From assembly GCA_003615045.1 (NCBI GenBank), contig ML014191.1:17136-81135 (forward strand): 64,000 bases of DNA, written 5' to 3'. The stretch comes from Caulochytrium protostelioides (taxonomy: Eukaryota > Chytridiomycota > Caulochytriomycetes > Caulochytriales > Caulochytriaceae). Below the pieces are notes generated by a model. It saw only the letters and a list, made by a program, of their open reading frames with translations, was not told the origin of the DNA and made no database searches. Positions 23,718 through 34,511 of this stretch are shown piece by piece; position 1 is the first letter of the stretch; each line of letters begins with the position of its first letter. Made by a program: the position numbers and the translations under genes.

Positions 23718-24097
23718 AGGGCCAGCCCGCGTGACTCCGCATGGAGACGCTGCGATGACGGTTGTGGTGGCTGGTGTTGCGAAGGAGACTGCTGCTGCTG
23801 CTCCAACGGGTGATACGTCTCGTACCGCGTCGGCGTTCCTAACTTGCTCTGGGCAGCATATCCATTCTGGGCATATGCCTGCTGCTGCTGCTGCTGCTGC
23901 AACTGCTGATGGGCTTGCTGTTGTTGTTGCTGCTGCTGTTGCTGCTGCTGGCTAAGTGTCATCTTGTGCCAAGGCGGCTGTGCACTGCTGCTCATCTCAT
24001 GGAAGTGGACGGGGTTGCCACCACTGTGCATGGCGTAGTTGAAAGCCATGGGGGCCGCCGAGGCCGTGCCAGCGGCCGCGCTGTCGGCGCTGTACAT
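18959..24097 (-). CDS. Skn7-like hybrid transcription factor: HSF domain plus response-regulator receiver
   Basis: About 1712 residues from the ATG at 24097; the frame is open upstream but has no earlier ATG. Skn7/Prr1-family proteins are nuclear end points of fungal two-component phosphorelays and activate oxidative-stress and cell-wall genes. Residues 1-380 are Gln-rich with several poly-Gln runs. The HSF-type DNA-binding domain spans about 398-500 (FVKKLFRMLDD, NNFASFVRQLNKYDFHK). A segment suited to a coiled coil (LLTRIKSLTALQSDLASHI) follows near residue 895. The receiver domain spans about 1230-1345: acidic pair in LLVEDDE, phospho-acceptor Asp in VLMDVVMP near 1280, Thr/Ser in SMTSNT, and Lys in LAKPF, so it looks phosphorylation-competent. 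The tail has an acidic Asp/Gly/Ser run and Pro/Ser-rich sequence. It is far longer than yeast Skn7 (622 residues), the excess being low complexity. It converges on the Mgm101 paralogue with a 175-bp spacer. Confidence 0.9.
22980..23020. repeat. CTG/CAG repeat (poly-Gln tract)
   Basis: About 13 nearly pure CTG triplets, encoding poly-Gln on the minus strand shortly before the HSF domain of the Skn7-like gene. Pure CAG runs are prone to slippage. Confidence 0.9.
23508..23950. repeat. CTG/TTG-rich tracts (poly-Gln region)
   Basis: Interrupted runs of CTG, TTG and CTT triplets at about 23508-23725 and 23878-23950 encode long poly-Gln stretches near the N-terminus of the Skn7-like protein. CAG is mixed with CAA, unlike the purer run at 22980-23020. 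Confidence 0.85.
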
Positions 24098-25618
24098 GAT
24101 GCACGTGCGGGCCACGAAATCCTGGTTTCCGCAATCCGGACCCGAATCAGGCACAATCAGGCGGCACGATGACGGTCGCGGTCTTGAGCGAGGAAACGAG
24201 CAATGCGAGGCGAGAGAGCAGCGTTTGAGACGAATCAGTCACGAGGATCGGCCTTACGCCACCATTCTCTCAAGCGGAGAAGCGCGCGTTCACTCGGACT
24301 CGAGCGCGTATGGCGCTCCTGGTTGCGCCCACACGTGACGCAACACGCGGGTATAAGCGCCAATCGATGGGCGATGCTTCGGACGGGAAATCGGGTATCT
24401 GGGATCGGGCACCCCCCGCGGCAGATAGCAACCCAGAAACAGCACGCACCGTGATGCGGCCTCTCCAGAGCCCGAGAATGAGGATGCAGGAGAGGCGACA
24501 GCGGGGGGCCCGCGTCAAGGTGGCGGGTGTGACAACGGGCGCGAGCCAGTGAAGAGCGGGTGGGCCAAAAAAATTATACTCTAGCCGAAAACCAAGATGG
24601 GCTTGGACCGCGAGCAGGCGGAGTGAGAGCCCCGGGGCAGGCGGAGGTTACGGGTCGCGGGGTGCGGACAATCGTGGTCGCCAACGTGGCCCGCGCGCAG
24701 CCGTACCCGACGGGAGGGGGAGGCGAGAGTCCCGACTGTGCGTATGGCCGTCGTCCGTCACGCAGCAACGGCAGGTGGCCACGACGATCACGTACGGGGC
24801 GGCGGCCAATGCAATGAGAGTTCTGCACGCAGCGGCGGCGGCCGCCCTCGTGGAATGCAGCGGTGGCCGCGGTGGCGCCGCGATCGGCGCTTGATGGTGG
24901 TGGAGGCCCAACGATCGTCGTCGCTCGCGTTCAGCGGCGTGCGCGGCGGCGGCGGCGGCGGCGATGGCAGCGATGGCGGCGGCGGCGGCAGCTGGTCGCC
25001 CCCTCTGCTCGTCCCTGAGTAGCGTCCCTTCCGAGGCGACCGGACTTAGACTCCGCGGTCGCGCCGCGCTCAGGACGACGCTCACGCCGTTGGCCCCCGG
25101 CGGCGGCGGCGGCCGTGATCGCGCGGGCGCCGCGCTGGGTCGAGTCTCCGTGGACGCACGCGACGGGTGGCGGACCGGTGGCGGACCGGTGAGCCGTGGA
25201 TGCCGTCGCAGCCAAACGCCCACCCGCCGCGGCGGCGGCACACGAATGGATGGCGTGTTCTGGGCGGGCGCGTTTTCGTGCGCTGGCGCTGCGGGCGAGC
25301 GCGATGGGCTGACGCGAGAGACCGGTGCTGTGGACGGGAGGTGGCGGCCGGCGGCGGCGGCGGCGGCGGCGGGATGTGGGATGTCCTGTGGGTCGTGTGG
25401 GTGTCGGTTGTGTGGCACCGAGAGCGATGAGTCGACGTGGGGCAAGCCAGCACGACTCTCGGAGAATCGGATTTGTTGTGAACGCGCCTGCGGGCCCGGG
25501 GCAAACAAGAAGTGGCCAGCGGGGGGCACGGAGGCCGACGGTCCCGTCCGGACGGCGGACGTGAGAAGGAGACCCACAAAACGGATTCGTGTGCCGCTGC
25601 TAGTGGGTGATGATGCGC

Positions 25619-25665
<47 letters not shown>
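25619..25665. repeat. GGC trinucleotide repeat
   Basis: About 15 uninterrupted GGC triplets in intergenic DNA. Confidence 0.9.
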
Positions 25666-26107
25666 AACAGCGACAACGACAGCAACAGTGTCGACGCGGC
25701 GAAACCGACCGGCGAGCGACGCGGGGCAGCGGGACCAGTCAGCGCAGGCGGATGATGCGTCAGGCGGGGGACCACCTCGATCGACGGTTCATACCACCAT
25801 ACCGTTCGTGCCTCCTCGCGTCCAGCCATCGGTTCGACATCCAGCACCCGTCGCCGTCGTCGCCGGGTATCGCGGCTGCTGGGCCCTTCGCCGCGTCGCC
25901 CAACGCCTGGGGACCCGGAGGGAGCCTTCGCGGCCCTTGCCGCTCTCGCGATGCCGGTCCCTGCTTATCAAGCTGGCTGATCACCACACGTGACCGTCCG
26001 CGAGGCCGCCGACGCATCGCTGCGCATGCGCATGCAGACGGCGCCCGGCGCCGTGAAACGGGACCGAACCCTCGGCGGTCGGTCAGCAGTGGTTCGTGCA
26101 CGCGGAC

Positions 26108-26172
26108 ACACGGCGGCAGACGGCGGCAAGCAGACGGCGGCAAGCAGACGGCGGCCAGCGGACGGCGGACAC
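26108..26172. repeat. Short GC-rich tandem repeat (AGCAGACGGCGGCA-like)
   Basis: Three to four imperfect copies of a 10-14 bp unit containing AGACGGCGGC. Intergenic. No function is evident. Confidence 0.65.
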
Positions 26173-28972
26173 CGTCCCAAGCGTGGCGCGGCGCCGCCCG
26201 TGGCATCCGGGAAGGTGCTTCCGCAAGCGAGCCCGCACGCGCCTCCCGAGCGGCGACGATGCGACGGCCGCGCCCGCCGCGCAGCACACGGCTGTGCCAG
26301 GGGTCGGCGTCCGAGCACCTGCAGCGTCGCCTTCCGCGCCCCTCGCCGGCTTCGATGGGATCGAGGCGAGTGGGGTTGCTGCGCCGAGAGGGCGTCCCGG
26401 CGTGTCCGACGCGCCGCGGGACGTCCCCTCGCCGCCTCCGGCGACGCCTGCGTCGCCGCTCATGCTACGGGCCATCGGATGGCGCGCGAGTCGCTGCGCG
26501 CCTCGTTTTCCCGGCCGGATATGGCGCGGTCCCGCAAGTCGCATGCACGGAGGTCGCCGGCAGAGGCGGGAGCGGTGACGGTCCCGGGGACGGCGCGCGC
26601 GCGCCGATGTGGTCGTGGTGGCCGCTGGGGCCAACACTGCACCGTGATGCGCCGTGGGCGCCGAGGAAACGCCGGCAAGACGCCGTGACTCCGCCTGCCT
26701 GGGGCGCGATGTGACCGCCTTCGCGGGAACCCTCTCTCGGTTCGCAGTGCTCCGTTGCGGTCGCTTGCCAACAGATTTGCGCTGCGAAGCGCGAGTGTGG
26801 CCAGGAGCAGTCAAAAAAAAAGAAGGGAGAGGTCATCAGAGAAAGGGAGAGGGAGGGCGCCGATGCCGGAACCGGCTGATGTGAAGGCGGCACCGAGGCG
26901 GCCGCCTCGACAGCATCCACGGACAACAGGCGCCCGCCGTGGATGCGATCGCCTTCGCCGTCGTGGCCGACTCCTGGCTCATGCCATCGTCACAGAAGCC
27001 CAAACAGTGACTGGATGTTGTCTGCGCGCGCGTTGTGGACACGCGCTCGCACAAGGCACCGTTACAACGCGTGGCGCCTCTTCGTTCCGTGCTCATCCGC
27101 TCGGATGCATGGTGCCGGCAGCACGAGCGGATGAGCTCTCTTCTCGAGACCTCCTGCTGCAAGGTTCATGGGGCAATGGCCGCAACGGCCTGACGCGTTC
27201 GGCGTCGGAAGGACCTGCATGGCAGCGACATTGGGGGGCATGCCATGACAAGCGATGACATGGCATGACATGGCATGACAAAGCTCAAAAAGAAGGTAGC
27301 ACGGACGGCGACACCCGCGCTCCGCATCCGCGCTCCACATTGGCGGGCATTTACAGGCCATCGTGCTGCTGGGGATGGCCTGCAGGCAGGAACCCATGCG
27401 CGGCAGCGCCATGGTATACACACACGCAATCCATGATTGAAGACGGGCCCCACAAATTAAGGATCATCCGGCGCCCTCCTTTGCAGCATCGGCATGCAGA
27501 GGCGGAAGGCGCACACGCGCATGGCGCCGCGGGTGGAGGTGCCGTCCAGACACGAGCGCCCCAGTGTCTCCTACGCCGCGTTGGGCTGGAGCCGAGGCCC
27601 CTCAAAAGGGCAATGATGGCAAGGCCATACTCCATCGTCGTCCCCCTACACATCGTCGGATGATGTGTGAAGAAGGAGGAGGGATGAAGGCTCCAGGTCA
27701 CCGCGTCTCCTACCGTCTTTCTGTATTGCCCAGCGGAGGCAAATGCGGCCAATCTCGACACCCTCTGGCGTTTCACCGAAGCTGGTAGAGTGCATGCAGA
27801 CTAGATGATTGGACGTGTGCGGTGGACAGAAGATGTATGTGTTTTTGCCGATGCACCGGAATGACCTCCTTACCATCTTGATTACAATCGGTCAGGATGC
27901 CGACGCGATAGAAGAGAGCAGCCGAGACGGAATCTTCGTAGTCCACAATCCCATGGCACAAGGCCGCTTCATACTGTAGATGGGTAGCTCGGTGGGTGTC
28001 GATGTCAACCTGAAAGAGATGATGCAGACCCGTCGTCGCTGCGTCACGTTCTGAGTCGCAGGCTTGCGATTATTAACAAGAACGCGAGGCGGCTCCAATC
28101 GTTGATCGTCGGCGGCTCTGAAGGTCATATGGGTCATACGGGCTTCGAGCAAGTGGACGCCATCGATCATCGTCCGGATCGCCACCCAAGTGACGGCCCA
28201 CGCGTGCATGCAGCTTGGACAATGGGCAACGGCCCTTCCAGCTTACCAGCAACCCTGGCTCGAGCCCACTCGAGTCCGAAGAGGCAGCGGAGACGCTTGC
28301 GGTGCACCCTTTATGCACCTCGCATTTCTCAAATGAGAGGGCCAAGAGCCGCATCGTCAACGTTCTAGTCGAAGTCCTGGTCGGCGTCCCGCCCGCGGAC
28401 CCGGTACGGTGTTTCCCGCGTCGAGGGTCCGCTTACCCTTTCTCTCTGTATCAGTCTCTCACTCCCTCTTTTCAAGCGCACCCCCGGCATCTCAACGCCA
28501 CAAGCCGCTTTTTCGATTCTTTCGGTTCGCGCCGCAAGGGCCTTGAGGGTGGCCCTCAAGGTCGGGGTGGGGCGGTTGCTGGGTGAGGCGGGCGACAGCG
28601 AGAGCGAACGTGAAGAGCGAGCCTTGTCGCACTCCCACTGCGACCAGCCAGGCGAGGCCCACGGGAGCAACCCCGATGTTTCACAGAGGACGCACGACAT
28701 GTGAATGGCTGCCACGCTGGCATGCATGGCCAACGCTTTTCAAGCAAGAATATATAAATAAAGAAACAGACGATAACCCCGCTCGCGGATGCAATCTCCG
28801 CCGCTTACCTCACTTTAGCGGGTTCTGCCGCCGCCGCCGCTGCCCTTGCTGCTGTAGCTGCTGCTGCTGCCGCCTGCCGTCTCTTTGCAACGCCACACCC
28901 ACGTGCTGCGACGACCGCTCGCGTCGTGGCGTCTTCCCGAGTCCCATACCCATCACGAGCGTAGGTCGCAAG

Positions 28973-29959
28973 ATGAGCGGCGTCTCGGCCTTCCGCGCTG
29001 CCCTCGCGGGCGCGCGCTCCAGCGCCGCGTGGCGCATGCCGTCGGCCGGCATGGCGGCCGCCGCCGCGGCTTCCAGGAGATACTCGACGCCGGCCGCCGC
29101 GCCGTATGCCACGGCGCCGTCGGGCGTCGAGGCGGCGATGGCGCCGCCATGGCCACGCGCGTCCGGCGCCGCCGGGTCCAGCGAAGCGCCGTCGCGCCTG
29201 CTGGTGGGCGCGACGTCGCCCGCGGCGCTGGCGCAGGCGGTGCTGAGCCCCGTGCCTGTGTCGACGAAGCCGCTGACGCTGGAGACCCTGCTGGCCGCTG
29301 GCGTGCATTTCGGCCACGACGCCGCGCAGCTGCACCCGTATATGATGCCGCACGCGTTCGGCACGCGCGACGGGATCACGATCCTGCACCTCGAGTCGAC
29401 GCTGCGCGCGCTGCGCCGCAGCATCGGGCTCGCCCGCGACATCGCCGCCCGCGGCGGCAACGTCCTCTTCCTCGGCACGCGCATGGGCATCCACTCGGTC
29501 ACCTACGAGGCCGCGCGCGAGGCCGGCGCGTACTGCATGCTGCACTGGCGCGCGGGCCTGTTCACCAACCGTGAGCGCGTCCTGAAGCGGAGTTCCGGGT
29601 TCGACCCCAACCGCGTCGTCCAGCTCCAGAAGGCGATCGGCGTCGAGGCCGAGGCCGCCGATGACGCCGAGGATGTCGGCGCCCAGATCCATGTCGACCA
29701 GCCCTATGTCCACATCCCGGACCTGCTGATTGTGCTCGACATGCCGAACAATATTGAGGCCGTGAAGGAGGCCAACAAGGCCAACGTCCCGACGATCGCC
29801 ATCGTCGACTCCAACATGGATCCGCGCTTGGTCCACTACCCGATCCCGGGCAACGACGACAGCGTCGCCTCGGTCCATCTCATCGCGGGTCTGCTTGCTC
29901 GTGCCGTCAAGGAGGGCAAAGCGATCCGCAAGCAGATGTTTGACCTGCCGGCCTCGTAG
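28973..29959 (+). CDS. Mitochondrial small-subunit ribosomal protein uS2m (MRP4-like)
   Basis: About 328 residues. It is a structural protein of the mitochondrial 30S-like subunit. The start at 28973 gives an Arg/Ser/Ala-rich presequence with no acidic residues (MSGVSAFRAALAGARSS ... RRYSTPAAAP), as expected for matrix import; the frame is open upstream but with unsuitable Cys/Arg-rich sequence. The uS2 fold begins near residue 100: LETLLAAGVHFGH, then TILHLESTLRALRR, GGNVLFLGTR, YCMLHWRAGLFTN, PDLLIVLDMPNN, VPTIAIVDSNMDPRLVHYPIPGND, the classic uS2 order. It lacks the bacterial coiled-coil insertion, as in other mitochondrial forms. It converges with the XPF gene across a 123-bp spacer. Confidence 0.92.
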   Translation: MSGVSAFRAALAGARSSAAWRMPSAGMAAAAAASRRYSTPAAAPYATAPSGVEAAMAPPWPRASGAAGSSEAPSRLLVGATSPAALAQAVLSPVPVSTKPLTLETLLAAGVHFGHDAAQLHPYMMPHAFGTRDGITILHLESTLRALRRSIGLARDIAARGGNVLFLGTRMGIHSVTYEAAREAGAYCMLHWRAGLFTNRERVLKRSSGFDPNRVVQLQKAIGVEAEAADDAEDVGAQIHVDQPYVHIPDLLIVLDMPNNIEAVKEANKANVPTIAIVDSNMDPRLVHYPIPGNDDSVASVHLIAGLLARAVKEGKAIRKQMFDLPAS

Positions 29960-30082
29960 TCAGGGATGCGACGTCGGATACGATGCGATGTCGAGCGTCT
30001 TTTTCTATGTAATCATGAATGTATCGCATCACCCCCAGCCTAGCGATCGATTGAAAGTGGCACTGGATGCGTTGGAGGCAAT

Positions 30083-33000
30083 TTAGGGCGCGACGCCGGG
30101 TTCGCCCCTGTGCAGGAAGCGGTACAGCGTCTGGGCGCCCGTATCGCCGATGACGCGCGAGAGCTCCTTCTCCGAGAGATCGGCGAGCGCCGCGATCGAG
30201 TGGAACGCATGCGCCGCGTGGCGCGCGGTGCGGGCCGGCATGCCCGGCAGCGTGCGCAGCATATCCAGCGCGGTCGTGTTGGCCGCCAGCGTTATCCGGT
30301 CGGTGGCGGCGGCGCCGGTGGCGCTTTCCCCGCCCGCACGGCCCTCCAGTCCGACCGCAATTGCCGTCTCCAGATCCGGCTCGGGGCGGTCCATTTTGGC
30401 GTCAAGGAAGAGCATGGCGGTCTCGCGCGGTTCGGCGCTCCACATGATGCGCAGCGCGGGAAACGTGAGCGCGAGCAGACTGAGGCGGGAGCCGAGGTCC
30501 TGTCCCGAGATCTCGGTGCCGAGCAGCGTCTGGAGATGGAAACTCCGACCGGACTCGAACTCAATCAGCAGCACGGGCGTCGCGTAATGCGCACACATGG
30601 CCATCGCCTGAGTATACAGTCGACCGCTCTTGAATGAGCTGATCAGGTCGGGAATCGATTTGCGTTCGACGCAGATGTTCGGCGTCAGGATGTAGTCGCC
30701 CACTTCGAGCGTACAGGGCCGGACGGCCATGCCGTGCTGGTGGATCAGATTCGGCAGGCTCGAGCGAAATTCGCGGACGTCCACGATCACCTGCCGCGGC
30801 ACGGCGTTGGCCTTCGATGCCGTCTGCCCGCCGGCCACGCGCGAGCTGACCTGCTTGATGAACGCGTCGTCGTCCTTCGCCTCGTGCAACCGGCCATCCT
30901 GCTGGATGGGGATCGCCATCACGCTCTTTTCATGAATCAGGGTCTCGAACGCTTGCTTCTCGCGACGGATACTGCTCAGGTAGACCTGTTCCTCGACCGA
31001 GTTGTCGTAGACCATAAAGTAGACATAGACGGGCTGCTCCGGGTGGCGTGCGCTGTAGAGCTCGACCTGGCGCACAAACGCCATATCGACATCGTACATA
31101 ATAATGTACTTGGGCTGCAGGGCTTCCAGCATATCTTCGTCGTCCTCCAGGGGTGGCGCTGCCGCGGCGCCGCCGGCGCCCGAGACGGATGAAGCGGTCT
31201 GAGCATACGGCTTGATGTAGAGCAGGCTGCTGGGATCCATCAGGCCATACGCCGCCATCTCATTGATCCCGCGCTCCGACAGCAGCATCGCGTCCAGCTC
31301 ACTCCACTCGGCGAGATACGCCGGATCGATGGGCGATGCTGGCAGCGCGCTCGCGGCGTGGTCGGGCGTGTCGGTCGCCGTTGAGCGGTCGCGCGTGTCG
31401 GCCGCCAAGGCCGCCGGCCGCTCGTCATCGTCATCGAGGCTCATGACGTTTTTTTCTCGCGAGGAGCCGCCGTCGTGCTCATTCATAAACTGCGCCATCT
31501 CCTCGACTTCGCTCGCGAACGCTGACGGCAGCCCGAATGCGGTCGTGCCGACGAGCGCGGGCTGGCCGGCAGGTGAGCCGGGACCACTCGGGGGGCGCGT
31601 AGCGTGACCAAGGCCGCTGGCGGCGGTCGAGGCACCGCGGACGCGGCGGCGGGAACCGCCGGCCGGGCTGCCCCGTGCTGCAGGCGAAGCGAAGCGAGAG
31701 CCTGACGGCGATCCGGATGAACTGGCCGACGCGCCCGTAGAGGCGGCGGCGCTACCGTCTGGACCCGCGGTCGGAGGCCGCATGAGCTGCCCCGCCGCGC
31801 CCCGAGGCAGGTGGCCTTTCCACGCAAAGTAGTTCTCGAGCAGGTTTTCCATCAGTCGTCGCGCACCAGGGGAACAGAAACGCCGTTCCTTCTCATGGTC
31901 ATCGTGAGCGTCGTCGTGAGCGTCGTCTGCGCCTGACACTTTGCGCTTTCGCGAGGATCTGGACCGCCCTGGTTCCGGTTTAATGACGGTAAGGTCGAAG
32001 CCGGCGAGTAAGCGTCGGAGCTGGCCGCAGGTGCGCTCCCCGGCACACATAACGAGCACGAGGCCATCGCCTGCAGCCGGATGCGGCGGGTCGACGTCCG
32101 CATCAACATCGATCGCTTCCGCCCTTGCGCCATGCGGCGTCATGCGCTGCGGCTCGATCTCGCCTTGCAGGATTTGGAGAAGTACTCGCCACTTGGGTTG
32201 CTCTTCCAACACGGGCTGGATCGTTGGCGGAAAGCGAGGGGGCGCCGACGCTGACGGGGGCCGCTTGGCCATTCGTCGGGTAAAGACGCGAGCGCGCGCA
32301 CGCTCAAACAACACCTGGGCGGCATCGTAAAGCAGCCACGGGCTCTTGCCGGCGTCTGAGGAACGCAGACTGTCCCCATGGGCGCCGACAGCGTTCGCCA
32401 TAATCATTGTCTCCAGCAGGCAATGCATCGTGACAGCATCGTAGGCTAGCAGATGCGCAAGCAGCGAGCGCAATGTCGTGATGTCCTGCAGCAGCTGCCG
32501 CGTCCGCGGCCCTGTCTTGTGCCACAACGGCGCGATCATTGCACGAATGCGCAGATCGAAGGCGGGGAAGAGCGCGTGCTCGATGCTGATCTGATCCAGG
32601 TCCAGCAGCGCCCCCGCACGCGTGGCGCCCTTTTTGAGGTCGCTGATGCACGTCTCGATACACGCGAGTAGCGCGTCCTGCATGGCCCGCATTGCGGGCG
32701 ACAATGGCACGCGGATCTCGACCAGGTGCGTACGGCCCGCCTGGCTGAGTGTCTGCGCCACGTCGGTATGAAACCGCGGCCACAGGAACACGCGGCGCAA
32801 GAAGAGGGTTTTCATACTACGCTCGAGCTTCCAGTAGCCGTGGGTGAACCCGTCGGCGACGTCACTGAACGCTTTAATAAAGCCCGTCTTGTTGGTGTCG
32901 CGGTACAGCCGGAGGATAAAAGCTTCGGTGCTGGATCGGTCAGTGACGCGGTGCGCATTCAGCACCATCATGCCCGTGATGGCCGCCGTGGGCACGACCG

Positions 33001-33553
33001 CATTGAGCAGATCGACAACCAGAATCCGCGATGTGACGGCGATGACACCGCCCTCGCGATACATGGCATGGCGCTCGGACGCCGGCGTGTCAGCCGTCAT
33101 CAATCGGAACCAAGGCGTGCTGTCTTCCGATGCGAAGTCGTCCGACCGAGGCTCGACCGCCGCCACGCCATCGCGGGCCGAATCGACCCTTACGAGAGCG
33201 TCCCGCTCGGCACGCGCCTGCTGTGCCGCATCAGCATCGACGCCATCCGCCGACGGGTCAGGTCGGGCACCACGTGCGATCGCGGCCACGGTGCGCTGCA
33301 AGCTTTCATACTCGCGCGCCGAGAGCCCGAGCACGAGCACCAGATGCCGGGGGTCGGCATAGAGCGCGATGAGGGTCGGGATGACGCTGGCGCGGAGGCC
33401 GAGACCCTGCGCGGTGATGAGGAGGCCGTCGCCCGCGTCGGCGGCGAGCATGCGCGTCGCACGACGCTCAGCTGCGGCGGCGGGATCGGGCGGCGTCTCG
33501 GCCAGCAGTTCGGCGATCATGGCCTTGTGGAAGGCCAGCAGCGGGACCACCAT
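30083..33553 (-). CDS. XPF/ERCC4/Rad1 structure-specific endonuclease
   Basis: About 1156 residues from the ATG at 33553, chosen because MVVPLLAFHKAMIAELL aligns with the usual N-terminus; an ATG at 33640 is also in frame. It is the catalytic subunit of the XPF-ERCC1 (Rad1-Rad10) nuclease, which cuts 5' of DNA lesions in nucleotide excision and interstrand cross-link repair. The N-terminal helicase-like domain is degenerate, as in the family (DGLLITAQGLGL, GGVIAVTSRILVVDLLN, EAFILRLYR, LRRVFLWPRFH). The nuclease core near residues 900-1010 has VDVREFRSSLPNLI, LEVGDYILTP and CVERKSIPDLI, i.e. the GDxnERKx3D active site (ERK near residue 963). A helix-hairpin-helix pair ends the protein (LRTLPGMPARTARH, LSEKELSRVIG). 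The central 500-760 region is low complexity. No intron is needed. Confidence 0.95.
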   Translation of the reverse strand: MVVPLLAFHKAMIAELLAETPPDPAAAAERRATRMLAADAGDGLLITAQGLGLRASVIPTLIALYADPRHLVLVLGLSAREYESLQRTVAAIARGARPDPSADGVDADAAQQARAERDALVRVDSARDGVAAVEPRSDDFASEDSTPWFRLMTADTPASERHAMYREGGVIAVTSRILVVDLLNAVVPTAAITGMMVLNAHRVTDRSSTEAFILRLYRDTNKTGFIKAFSDVADGFTHGYWKLERSMKTLFLRRVFLWPRFHTDVAQTLSQAGRTHLVEIRVPLSPAMRAMQDALLACIETCISDLKKGATRAGALLDLDQISIEHALFPAFDLRIRAMIAPLWHKTGPRTRQLLQDITTLRSLLAHLLAYDAVTMHCLLETMIMANAVGAHGDSLRSSDAGKSPWLLYDAAQVLFERARARVFTRRMAKRPPSASAPPRFPPTIQPVLEEQPKWRVLLQILQGEIEPQRMTPHGARAEAIDVDADVDPPHPAAGDGLVLVMCAGERTCGQLRRLLAGFDLTVIKPEPGRSRSSRKRKVSGADDAHDDAHDDHEKERRFCSPGARRLMENLLENYFAWKGHLPRGAAGQLMRPPTAGPDGSAAASTGASASSSGSPSGSRFASPAARGSPAGGSRRRVRGASTAASGLGHATRPPSGPGSPAGQPALVGTTAFGLPSAFASEVEEMAQFMNEHDGGSSREKNVMSLDDDDERPAALAADTRDRSTATDTPDHAASALPASPIDPAYLAEWSELDAMLLSERGINEMAAYGLMDPSSLLYIKPYAQTASSVSGAGGAAAAPPLEDDEDMLEALQPKYIIMYDVDMAFVRQVELYSARHPEQPVYVYFMVYDNSVEEQVYLSSIRREKQAFETLIHEKSVMAIPIQQDGRLHEAKDDDAFIKQVSSRVAGGQTASKANAVPRQVIVDVREFRSSLPNLIHQHGMAVRPCTLEVGDYILTPNICVERKSIPDLISSFKSGRLYTQAMAMCAHYATPVLLIEFESGRSFHLQTLLGTEISGQDLGSRLSLLALTFPALRIMWSAEPRETAMLFLDAKMDRPEPDLETAIAVGLEGRAGGESATGAAATDRITLAANTTALDMLRTLPGMPARTARHAAHAFHSIAALADLSEKELSRVIGDTGAQTLYRFLHRGEPGVAP

Positions 33554-34236
33554 CGTGGCCGGCAACCACGTCGGCGAAGGCGGGTGACTTGGGAACTGGG
33601 AAGAAACGACGCGATGGGTGCGACGTGGCGTCAGATGCACCCCGAGCGGCGCACCGGCACGAGCGGATCAGGGTCTTGGGGAGGCGTGTGGTGGTGGGCC
33701 GCAACTCAGCACACGCTGCCGAGGGGCACTTCATGACTCATGACTCAGCGAGCGCCAGCCGGTCATGCCATCTCGAGGGGCCCATGAGCCATGGGAGGCC
33801 GTGGTCACCCGGGCGGGGACCCTTGGAAGGCGCGCTCAGGCGGAGATGGATGGACATGGGTCTTGGCGCTCTCGGGGTGGCGGCACGACGCCCGCGGCAT
33901 CGAGGCGAGGCGATCCCGGCTTCGCCGGTGCGTGCCCACGCCACACGTCCAGCGCGCACCGGCGTCACGCGATCGTCCTCGCAGCAACCGCACGCGTCGC
34001 CCGCGTTCCTGGTGGGCCGCTGGGCGAGATCGCCTCCCACGGGCTCTGACCCGCCATTCACGCCCGATGCGATCACACGTGACGAACATCGAGACTTACC
34101 CTTGATACCGAACACCGGGGTCCTTCTGCCAACGCACGCGGCTCGCGTCACGGAGGCGGAAAGGATGGGAGAACGAAGGTCGTGACACGAGACGGAGAAC
34201 GAAAAAAGGAACGAAAAAAACGGAACTGCTTGACAG
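33554..34236. other. Intergenic, no recognisable gene
   Basis: Upstream of the XPF gene. Frames on both strands (for example 33589-34185 plus) overlap the XPF start and show no domain. It precedes the ABC-transporter relic and the Cys-rich repeat locus. Confidence 0.6.
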
Positions 34237-34307
34237 AGATGGCGCGGAAGCCATAGGCGATCGGGTTGATCCCGTAGATCCACACGTGCCAGCCGGAGAG
34301 TTGCTGA
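34237..34307 (-). pseudogene. 71-bp relic of a PDR ABC transporter gene
   Basis: This segment matches 39583-39653 of the intact ABC transporter in the same orientation at 65 of 71 bases. On the minus strand it still reads QQLSGWHVWIYGINPIAYGF, the conserved motif just before the extracellular loop of the first transmembrane domain. Similarity stops abruptly on both sides and no other part of the gene is present, so it cannot encode a transporter. Three of the six differences change an amino acid (Pro to Ser, Tyr to His, Trp to Gly), the last in a highly conserved position. It is a fragment left by duplication or rearrangement, from this gene or from another paralogue. Confidence 0.85.
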
Positions 34308-34499
34308 TGGGGGCATCACGGACCGTTCTCTGCCTATCGCCCGGTTCATCCAGCTAAGCCACTTCCCGACCCGCTATCCGACGACCCGTCGGTGATGCCA
34401 CGCGTCCAACGCGGACGAGTCAGGCCTCAAAAGTGAGCTCGCCCATCAAGACTGACCGATGCGCGAACAAGAACGAGGCCGTCGATGGCTTGAGCACCG
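34308..34499. other. Short spacer before Cys-rich array
   Basis: No support for coding sequence. A possible degenerate first repeat half (WCAY at 34514-34525, out of frame) suggests the array may once have begun slightly further upstream. Confidence 0.4.
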
Positions 34500-34511
34500 A
34501 TGGTTGACCCA

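Larger units (their letters stand above)
24098..28972. other. 4.9-kb gene-poor, GC-rich region
   Basis: Lies between the divergent Skn7-like (-) and uS2m (+) genes, so it includes both promoters. Many overlapping open frames exist on both strands (the longest spans 24648-25847, minus), but they are Pro/Arg/Ala-rich with homopolymers and no domain. Local repeats: a GGC run at 25619-25664 and a 14-bp-like AGCAGACGGCGGCA repeat near 26108-26170. Around 27240-27285 there are short ATGACATGGC repeats. I see no RNA gene. Confidence 0.6.

Noticed and set aside
24648-25847. 399-codon minus-strand open frame and overlapping plus-strand frame
   Set aside because: Both are Pro/Arg/Ala homopolymer-rich, pass through GGC runs and show no domain. 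Long open frames are expected by chance at this GC content.
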